Of a stretch of 35,399 bases of DNA, positions 8,231 to 14,997 are shown in pieces (the stretch's first letter is position 1; each line of letters opens with the position of its first letter). Both the position numbers and the translations under genes were made by a program. The notes beneath the pieces were generated by a model. That model was not told the DNA's origin and ran no database searches. It worked only from the letters and a program-made list of their open reading frames with translations. Source of the stretch: Pseudomonas protegens (GTDB taxonomy: Bacteria > Pseudomonadota > Gammaproteobacteria > Pseudomonadales > Pseudomonadaceae); contig NZ_MOAK01000092.1 of NCBI RefSeq assembly GCF_003732485.1, positions 28,678 through 64,076 on the forward strand, in the 5' to 3' direction.

Positions 8231-9565
8231 TCACATCGATTCAGGTGAAAGTCCTTCCCACACTACAGCAAGGTTGTGATACTCATCGAATGTAGCCACT
8301 TTTATCTCCACATCTCGAACCGACTCTAGCAAGTCATTTAATCTTTCTTTGAGGTGATCGCGTTCAAGCAACCGCCCCAAATCCTGATAGACGCAGAAAT
8401 AGACAGCCCGACTATATGGCTGGCCCTGCTGATATTCGACCCGCCTCTCTTGATGATTCTGCACTGTATGCCTCAGGTGCCCCATCATGAACTGCCGATA
8501 TGCTTTGACCTCAACAGCCCGTATATCGCTGCCTTTCGTCACCATAAGATCAAAGGGAGCCCTGTCACTTTGAACATGTACCGATCCCCCATCAATAGTA
8601 TAGAAATCGGATATAGCCTTTAGTGCTACCTGATAGAACTCCATGCCCGATGAAGGGGAATAAGTCTGCATGATCCGCTCGCGGTCTTCATCATCAATAC
8701 TAATTTCACCAAGCTTCTCAGTGGCCGCAGATATCACTCGCTTGATCTCACCGGCCAATCCTGTAATCATTCCGTAATCCGCGCGAGTAACCGCTCTGTT
8801 GTGAGCAACCTTATTTCGGAGCTTGTAGAGCAACCTCCACTTATCTCGAAGTTTTTCTGCTGAAAAATCAACCAGCTCGGAAAAATATTTATCCCAATTA
8901 GATTTCGGAAGAACACGAAGAATTTTAACTTGATCACTTTCACTGAACTGAGTTACATGAAGTATCCGATCAAGCTCTTCAAGACCAATGTCACGTTTCT
9001 TTTCGAACAACATATCGCTCAGATGTATGAAGTCTAGCTTATAGAGATCATTTACATGGCGAGGTTCATCTTCGAAGCTCTCTATCTTCTGCCGCAGCGA
9101 GGGCAGCATCGCATCTTCAGCCCATTTTACGCCAACTGTAACTAGCAGGAATTTTGCTATCAGCCGGCGCATGAGATTCTCAACCTCATAGACAACTGGG
9201 TAAGCTTTTTCGGCGAACACTTTCCCCGCACCATCAAGCAAGGTATTTACCGCCGTTTCACCAGGCCGAATCCGTTCAGCGATGCTTTTGATATGATCGC
9301 ACATGCTGGCAAATTCTTCTGCGAGCTCATTATTGCTGCACTCAAGTGCAACATAGAAGTAACGCTCATCGCTCGCCTTGACTTTATCGCTATCGACTTT
9401 GTATTTGGCGGATACAATTGCTTTGGATTTCGCGCTTTTGCGGAAGCTAACGCTATTGCCAACAAAAATCAGCAAAGAATCGATTTTTAAAAACTCAATG
9501 AAAGCTTTCGCAGTCCCGCAAAAACTCTCCTCACCTGGAATCAAAATTAAAAACTCAGTTCTCAC
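8231..9565 (-). CDS. HEPN-domain protein with a C-terminal PD-(D/E)XK-like nuclease domain
   Basis: A 444-residue protein starting at GTG 9565. Residues about 115-285 are helical and contain LLYKLRNKVAHNRAV, where R250 and H255 form the Rx4H pair of HEPN ribonucleases; this region resembles Swt1-type HEPN domains. The C-terminal third has FDLMVTKGSDIRAVEVKAYR (338-357), with D339 and E352-V-K354 as a PD-(D/E)XK nuclease signature, followed by a Gln/Arg-rich helix. The N terminus (1-100) is an alpha/beta segment I do not recognise, ending in a run that links to the HEPN. RNase and DNase-like modules in one chain suggest an abortive-infection effector, but no partner gene adjoins it. AT-rich codon use differs from the host genes nearby, a sign of transfer. 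Domains fairly sure; function inferred. Confidence 0.72.
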   Translation of the reverse strand: MRTEFLILIPGEESFCGTAKAFIEFLKIDSLLIFVGNSVSFRKSAKSKAIVSAKYKVDSDKVKASDERYFYVALECSNNELAEEFASMCDHIKSIAERIRPGETAVNTLLDGAGKVFAEKAYPVVYEVENLMRRLIAKFLLVTVGVKWAEDAMLPSLRQKIESFEDEPRHVNDLYKLDFIHLSDMLFEKKRDIGLEELDRILHVTQFSESDQVKILRVLPKSNWDKYFSELVDFSAEKLRDKWRLLYKLRNKVAHNRAVTRADYGMITGLAGEIKRVISAATEKLGEISIDDEDRERIMQTYSPSSGMEFYQVALKAISDFYTIDGGSVHVQSDRAPFDLMVTKGSDIRAVEVKAYRQFMMGHLRHTVQNHQERRVEYQQGQPYSRAVYFCVYQDLGRLLERDHLKERLNDLLESVRDVEIKVATFDEYHNLAVVWEGLSPESM

Positions 9566-9613
9566 CTGACACCACCATGGCTATACTATTCTTCAGAAAG
9601 CTAGCGCTGAAGT

Positions 9614-9631
9614 CGTATGGTTAACCATACG
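9614..9631. promoter_or_regulatory. 18-bp perfect palindrome, candidate operator
   Basis: CGTATGGTTAACCATACG reads identically on both strands. It lies about 50 bp upstream of the HEPN gene start and 75 bp after the HNH cassette ends (both on the minus strand). No U tract follows, so a dimeric regulator site fits better than a terminator. A possible -10 TATAGC lies nearer the HEPN start. Confidence 0.55.
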
Positions 9632-9706
9632 GCTGTTAGCAACTCACCCACGCCAAATCCTTCACTCAAGACGCTGCCTTCCAAGATTTCTCTAAGTCAT
9701 CAAGCA

Positions 9707-9943
9707 TCATCTGGCTCGGTAGTCAAAATTATTTATTACAATTTCACCGTTATGAATTTTATCGTGACACGCCTTGCAAACAACCAGAATATTTTCCGGC
9801 TCCCCTACACCGCCAAATGCCAGGTCTACGATATGGTGCCCATGTAGATTGGTGTCTTTAGCGCACACCTCACACATATGTTCTTCGCGGGTTTTAGCAA
9901 TCGCGATAGCCCTTCTATGCTCGCTATTTCTTTTCGCGGTCAA
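9707..9943 (-). CDS. Small HNH endonuclease domain protein
   Basis: A 78-residue HNH protein. CEVCAKD (about 24-30) and CKACHDKIH (about 56-64) supply the zinc cysteine pairs. LHGHHIVDLAFGG (about 33-45) carries the catalytic HH, and PENILVVC gives the N of the HNH motif. It is close to a minimal HNH unit. The frame has no ATG near its start; TTG 9943 is preceded by AGGGGTGG at a suitable distance and lies inside the end of the preceding gene (20-bp overlap), so the two are probably coupled. It is the last gene of a four-gene cassette. It could be the effector nuclease of that cassette or a homing-type remnant; the tight operon favours the first. Confidence 0.85.
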   Translation of the reverse strand: MTAKRNSEHRRAIAIAKTREEHMCEVCAKDTNLHGHHIVDLAFGGVGEPENILVVCKACHDKIHNGEIVINNFDYRAR

Positions 9944-10238
9944 CTGCCACCCCTAGAAGCTTTTCATTTTTCGACGCAGGCAATAACCCTATCTCATTTT
10001 CAACTCGAACCAGGAATTCCGCGATAATTTCATCCGTGGTGTCTGGGTCGCCAGACACGGTGATCATCACATCCTTCGTATTATTGCCGGGTGCAGCGCC
10101 TGGCCTCTTAGGAAGGGCCTTGTGTCGAACTTCGCTTGGCTCAAGTCCAATTTTGCTCACCTCAGTCAAAAATTCCGACAACAACTCAGCACTATCTACA
10201 TAGCTTATCTTGACTAGAACATCTTTCTTGTCGCCCAC
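9924..10238 (-). CDS. Unknown 104-residue protein of the HNH cassette
   Basis: I do not recognise this protein. It starts at GTG 10238, with AGAGAAG just upstream, immediately after the stop of the preceding gene. It seems to be two related beta-alpha halves (VLVKISYVDSAELLSEFLTE and DVMITVSGDPDTTDEIIAEF) joined by a basic, Pro/Gly linker (PKRPGAAPGNN). Each half has a strand followed by an acidic residue and an amphipathic helix. It overlaps the HNH start by 20 bp. The linker motif RPGAAPG is echoed as RPAAPGE in the gene just upstream, so the two may be related or may bind the same partner. Function unknown. Confidence 0.65.
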   Translation of the reverse strand: MGDKKDVLVKISYVDSAELLSEFLTEVSKIGLEPSEVRHKALPKRPGAAPGNNTKDVMITVSGDPDTTDEIIAEFLVRVENEIGLLPASKNEKLLGVAVDREKK

Positions 10239-10239
10239 A

Positions 10240-10416
10240 TTACTTCTCTATGTAGTTAACGAGCTTGCGATGTTTTTTGGCGAATTCCTTAGCAATTGTC
10301 TCTAGTTGCTTACGCTTTTCCTTAGGCACATCACGATACACTAACGATACGGCAACTTGCTCACCTGGAGCGGCAGGCCGCTTTGATAGCTCTTCAACAT
10401 CAGTAGATTTATTCAT
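10240..10416 (-). CDS. Unknown 58-residue protein of the HNH cassette
   Basis: Starts at ATG 10416 (MNKSTDVEELSK), overlapping the end of the gene upstream by 8 bp; the longer frame to 10464 only copies that overlap. The sequence is a linker-like KRPAAPGEQ, a strand VAVSLVYRDV and a long basic amphipathic helix (KEKRKQLETIAKEFAKKHRK). The strand-plus-helix pattern resembles one half of the neighbouring 104-residue protein. No family recognised. Confidence 0.6.
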   Translation of the reverse strand: MNKSTDVEELSKRPAAPGEQVAVSLVYRDVPKEKRKQLETIAKEFAKKHRKLVNYIEK

Positions 10417-10648
10417 GGGAGACCCCGCTAATATCATCCAAGTCCGACAAGTCAGCGCTAGCATTCATTGAAATAAAGCCACTACCTTTTTTTATTGCCA
10501 ACACATCAAAATCCAGAAAGCTAGGATCTTCGGTGTGTAGTGTGTAGACAAAATATGAACCATCGGCTTTTCGCACGTGTACGATGTTGCCCTCAACGCG
10601 ATCAACAGAATCGCCTTCCGAGAGTATTTCAACTTTGAGTATTTTCAT
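10409..10648 (-). CDS. Unknown 79-residue first gene of the HNH cassette
   Basis: Begins at ATG 10648 with AAGG eight bases upstream. The predicted chain is mostly beta (MKILKVEILSEGD, NIVHVRKADGSYFVYTL, FDVLAIKKGSGFIS) with an acidic C-terminal tail (DLSDLDDISG). It may be a small all-beta domain followed by a flexible tail. It leads a cassette in which each gene overlaps the next or starts within two bases of its end, so all four are probably one transcript. The AT-rich flanks mark the cassette as a recent arrival. No family recognised. Confidence 0.6.
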   Translation of the reverse strand: MKILKVEILSEGDSVDRVEGNIVHVRKADGSYFVYTLHTEDPSFLDFDVLAIKKGSGFISMNASADLSDLDDISGVSHE

Positions 10649-10871
10649 TTGGTGCCTTAATATTTAAAAACCATCCGTGTGATATCAGACTCGACTTTCT
10701 AATTCAAACCGTATTAATCAGTCACGCGAAAAAACATGTCCTTGTTACCACAATTTTAAAGGGCATGGCAATTCGATATCGCGAGCCACCCGACTCGACT
10801 TGCATTTATTGACTATGGGCTGTCCGGTGCGCCTCTCACGCAGCCGCTCCCGCTAGGCTTGTGGGGATCAA

Positions 10872-11194
10872 TTATGTGTCCATGAGAATCCCAGGGAAGC
10901 GAACAGCCCGCCCCTCTTCGTTGAGCTCAGCTCGTCCATTGGCCTCAATCCACCTGAAGCTGCCATCGTGCTGGCGCACCCGATCGCACCGGTAAACACC
11001 GCCGCGCTTCATCGCCTCCTGGATGTCGGCGGAGACGCGATCACGATCACCAGGATGAATTGACTAGACTGATTCCTCAATCAGGATACCTGCCAAGCAC
11101 CTCTCCGCTGGCAGCCCAAATGATCGTGAAAAACGCTCATCGGCGGTGACTCGGTTTTCCTGAATGTCCCACACCCATGTTCATTCGTCGCTAA
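10872..11194 (-). pseudogene. PAS-domain fragment, decayed
   Basis: The minus strand reads LATNEH in one frame, then WVWDIQENRVTADERFSRSF in another, an in-frame TAG, then IHPGDRDRVSADIQEAMKRG, YRCDRVRQHDGSFRWIEANG and FPGILMDT before a TAA at 10872-10874. This is a complete PAS/PAC fold sequence (WxWD start, HPxDR middle, DGSxRW, GxxxDIT-like end) with one frameshift and one stop. Such domains belong to sensor kinases or GGDEF proteins; no such catalytic domain is present on either side. It is a relic of a signalling gene. Confidence 0.75.
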
Positions 11195-11283
11195 GTTGAC
11201 ATCCTTCGCTCTGACGACTTGGCCGACCATGGAAAATCCGTAAGAATGTCATTTGGCTATTATAAACTGTACGGAACACTCAT

Positions 11284-13705
11284 ATGCCACGGAAGCGCAA
11301 AGGGAGCGGCGGCGGGCCGATCGCTCTGTACGCCCTGTTATTCGTTGTTGCCCTTTTGGCGCAGGTTCCAAAGCAAGCCTGGATCGCCCTTGGAGTTATC
11401 CTGGGCGTAATTGTGTTGGTATGGGCCGTCAGACGCGTCACCCAGGCAAAGCCTTACGCGCCTGAAGATGACATTGTTGCTGAGATTGCCGCTGAATCTC
11501 GACAGGCGCCCCCCCCCCAGTCTCACCGTCCACTTCAACACCAGTGCCCTCGAGCGAGACTTCCATACTGTCCAAGTCGGTTCGTCCAGCGATAGTCAGA
11601 GCTACGCCATCCCAAAACAAAGTGCAAAGCCCATGGGGGTTCGCTGGCTTGCAGAAGGTGAGTCCATCACCGTGGCCGGATTAGCTATCCCGGGTGGAAT
11701 GCTCTACATCACCGATCGGGCAACCCAGTTCGGTCAAACTGAACCGTCTCTGATTGATGCCACGCTTCGAGTCGCACGCTCTCCCATGAGCCTTACCGAG
11801 CGGCAGATGCCCTATTGGCCAAGTTACCTAAGCATCACGCCTGCGGCGCGGCGAGCGTATCTGCAATGGTTGGCAGGAGGTCGCCGCCAGCCTGCGGATG
11901 CGGGATACGTGTTCCTGTTTTTTTACGGGCTTGAACGCCGCGCGCTGATTGATGCACCGAGCGACCCTCAGGCCAAGGCAGAGATTTCTGCCATCAAGGC
12001 CGAGGTGGAACGCTTGCTTGGTCTCTACGGGGACAACCATTCTTTCCGCGGCTACGCTACCCGCTTTCTCGCCCATATCGACGCGGGTTCTGTTCAACCT
12101 CAAAGCTATATGGGTGAACCCACCGCTAGTTCCGCAGATGGGTACGAGCTGCCCATGTCGCTGCGCGTCGCGCTGGGCCAGATGGCCGTGGACAAGTTTC
12201 CACTCCCCCCGCACTGGGCATTAGCCTGGGCGCTCGCTGAGCCAAACATTTCCAGGCGAACACCCGTGACCCGTTGTCCTGAGCAATTCGCAGCGCTCTT
12301 CAAAAACGAATTCGCAAAACGTTATCCCAACGGCATTGTGCTGCCTCAGAACAAGACCAAGCTGAAGATTGCCTATCGCCCCGCTTCCTCCGGATTGAAC
12401 ATCCCGGCAGCAGCCGTGGGCGACCTCCCCGATGTCGCGGCAACCTCAGGAACGCGTAACAAGCTGCAGGTTATAGTGGAAGAATGCACCACCGTTCTAG
12501 ACGCTTACAGTCGATATCTGGGGCGCAACCCAGACGCTGGAGATAGCCTGGAAGCCATCCTGCAGTTGCCAACAGAACTCTGGCCTGCTGAAGCAAAAGC
12601 CGAACTCGAACAGTTGGCACAACGCGTCGGCGGCGAAACTATCTGCATGAGTTTCGCTGAGCTGGCAGGCCGTTTCAAATCCGCCGGCGCGCTTTCCCGC
12701 GACAAAGTCGTGGCACTCGCCCGGGCCTTGGAAAGTAAGCGGATCGGATTAGAGCCCGATGTGCTTTCTGGCAGCCGTACGCCCAAGGCAGAAGACACCA
12801 TCGCACTGTTCGCAGCGGACTCTGATGAAGGCACTCTTCGGTCGACCGATGCTTACAGCGCTGCAGCAGTGACTTTAGACCTGGCCAGTGCAGTGGCTGC
12901 GGCAGACGGTGACACCTCGCTAGAAGAGGTGAGTTTGCTGTCCGGCCACATTGATTCATGGGATCACCTCTGCGTCGCGCATCGAAAACGCTTGAAGGCG
13001 CGCCTCCAGATTCAGCTGAAGCAACCGCCGACACTGGCAAGCCTCAAGAAGAAGCTTGAGCCGCTGACGATCGAGGCCAAGCGGAAAATTGCCAGCTTCC
13101 TGGCCCACCTGGCACAAGCGGATGGCGAGGTGACGCCACAGGAAGTTAAGCTCCTTGAGCGCGTATACAAGTCGCTCGCCCTCGATCCGCAGTTCGTCTA
13201 CAGCGACCTCCACAGTGCAGCTGTTCGTCCCTCCCATAGAGTGGAGGCACTGACTGCGAATGCCGCGCTGGCCACTGTGACACAGACATCAGAAAGCACT
13301 GGCTCTGGCTTTGCACTGGACATGGACAAGGTCGCTCGCTTGCAACAAGAAACGGCAGAAGTGTCGGCGCTCCTGGCCAGCGTGTTCAATGAAGAATCGC
13401 TGACTGAGACGACTAGCGCCCTGGAGCCCGAGGCGCCCCAACGGCAGGAAGAAAGTACCGCCGAACTGCTTGCTACCGTACATGGCTTGGACGTCGAGCA
13501 TTCAGCGTTCCTTCGGCTTCTGGTGTCACGGCCTGAGTGGAGTCGTGCCGAGCTGGAAGACGCAGCCAGTGATATGGAACTGATGCTGGATGGCGCCTTG
13601 GAGCGGATCAACGACACAGCGTTTGAGCTGTTCGACATGCCCGTGACCGAAGGTGATGATCCCATCGAAATCAACCCCGACATTCTGGATGAGCTAGCCC
13701 TATGA
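11284..13705 (+). CDS. TerB_N/TerB_C domain protein with two N-terminal membrane segments, out of frame at a C10 tract
   Basis: Two overlapping frames make one protein. The first (from ATG 11284) encodes a basic start, two membrane segments (about residues 12-27 and 31-49) and a linker to QAPPP. The second carries on from SLTVHFNTSALERD to 13705. Losing one C from the ten-C run at 11509-11518 would join them into 806 residues. The TerB_N region is clear (GVRWLAEGESITVAGLAIPG and LERRAL). Two TerB-like segments follow (AAADGDTSLEEVSLL and AQADGEVTPQEVKLLERV), then a TerB_C-like end (DPIEINPDILDEL). TerB-type modules are thought to sense membrane or metal stress in Ter-linked defence-like systems. 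It heads a three-gene operon, overlapping the next gene by 4 bp. The frameshift may be real, phase-variable or an assembly error. Confidence 0.82.
11509..11518 (+). repeat. Ten-C homopolymer at the frame junction
   Basis: An uninterrupted run of ten C exactly where the N-terminal membrane segment frame must switch to the TerB_N frame. Nine C would give GCG CCC CCC CCC AGT CTC and one continuous protein. Such tracts are prone to slippage in replication and in sequencing. Confidence 0.9.
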
Positions 13706-14997
13706 GTAAGATACGAGCCAAGGATCGCGACGCGGTCATTCAATCGCTGCGTGCGGGCGTAGTGCCCCGTGTTGGGCAGCATCTCATCCAGGTAGGTCGA
13801 GCGGGTGAACTCGATTCGCTGCTCAAAGATGTGGATCGTCTCGCGGATGGCGGCTCGGCTTTTCGCGTCGTCGTTGGCGAGTACGGCGCGGGCAAAACCT
13901 TCTTCCTAAACCTGGTACGCGGCATCGCCATGGAGCGCAAGCTTGTCACCATGCACGCCGATTTGAATCCAGACCGCCGGCTTCACGCTTCAGGTGGCCA
14001 AGCGCGCTCACTTTACTCGGAGCTGGCCAAAAACATGGCCACCCGCACCAAGCCAGAAGGCGGCGCTCTGCAGGGTATCGTTGAGAAGTTCATCTCCCAG
14101 GCTAAAACGGAAGCCAAGACCAAAGGTGTCGAGAGTGAGGCGGTCATTCGTGAGTACCTGGCAGAGCTCACCGAGATGGTCAATGGGTATGATTTTGCCG
14201 ACGTCATTGCCGCCTACTGCCGCGGCTTCGAGGAAGGTAACGAGCAGCTCAAGGCTGACGCCATTCGTTGGCTACGCGGGGAATTCTCCACCAAGACTGA
14301 CGCCCGCGCTGCGCTGGGCGTGCGGACGATCGTCGATGATGCTTCTGTCTACGACCAGCTGAAATTGCTGTCACGATTCGTACGCCTGGCTGGTTTCGGC
14401 GGCTTGATGGTCTGCCTGGATGAACTGGTCAACCTGTACAAACTGGCAAACACCCAGGCCCGTAACGCCAATTACGAACAGATTCTGCGCATCCTCAACG
14501 ATTCGTTGCAGGGTTCCGCTGAAGGCCTGGGTTTTGTATTGGGCGGCACACCAGAGTTTCTGATGGACACTCGTCGGGGGCTCTACAGCTACCCTGCCCT
14601 GCAATCCCGCCTCGCTGAAAACAGCTTTGCTAAGTCTGGCCTGGTCGACCTTTCTGGGCCTGTCATTCGACTCAGCAGCCTGACACCTGAAGACTTCTAC
14701 GTACTTTTGCAGAAGCTGCGCAACGTATACGCCTACGGTGAGCCTGAGAAGTTTTTGCTGCCGGATGAAGCCATCCCCGCTTTCATGGCGCACTGTAATC
14801 AGCGCTTGGGCGAGGCATATTTCCGGACGCCGCGCACGACCATTACGGCTTTCATCAACTTGCTCGCGGTGATCGAGCAAAACCCTACCGCGGATTGGCG
14901 AACCTTATTGGGCGCTGTGGAGCTGACCAAGGATGAGGCCGGGCAGCAAGATCTAGAAGTTGAGGCCGACGATGAGCTCGCCAGCTTCAAGCTCTGA
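13702..14997 (+). CDS. BREX-type ATP-binding protein (DUF2791, BrxD-like)
   Basis: A 431-residue P-loop ATPase. Walker A is GEYGAGKT (59-66) followed by FFLNLVR; Walker B is LMVCLDELVNLYKL (235-248). A sensor-like strand GLGFVLGGTPEFLMD (275-289) and a C-terminal winged-helix-like region (YFRTPRTTITAFINLLAVIE) complete the DUF2791 pattern. This family includes the BrxD of BREX and the ATPases of TerB-linked operons. It starts at an ATG overlapping the TerB gene stop (ATGA) and is overlapped by the helicase gene, so the three are co-translated. BrxD with an Lhr-like BrxHI helicase occurs in some BREX types, but the methylase and PglZ core are absent here, so this is not BREX. Likely role: an ATP-driven partner of the helicase. 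Confidence 0.88.
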   Translation: MSKIRAKDRDAVIQSLRAGVVPRVGQHLIQVGRAGELDSLLKDVDRLADGGSAFRVVVGEYGAGKTFFLNLVRGIAMERKLVTMHADLNPDRRLHASGGQARSLYSELAKNMATRTKPEGGALQGIVEKFISQAKTEAKTKGVESEAVIREYLAELTEMVNGYDFADVIAAYCRGFEEGNEQLKADAIRWLRGEFSTKTDARAALGVRTIVDDASVYDQLKLLSRFVRLAGFGGLMVCLDELVNLYKLANTQARNANYEQILRILNDSLQGSAEGLGFVLGGTPEFLMDTRRGLYSYPALQSRLAENSFAKSGLVDLSGPVIRLSSLTPEDFYVLLQKLRNVYAYGEPEKFLLPDEAIPAFMAHCNQRLGEAYFRTPRTTITAFINLLAVIEQNPTADWRTLLGAVELTKDEAGQQDLEVEADDELASFKL

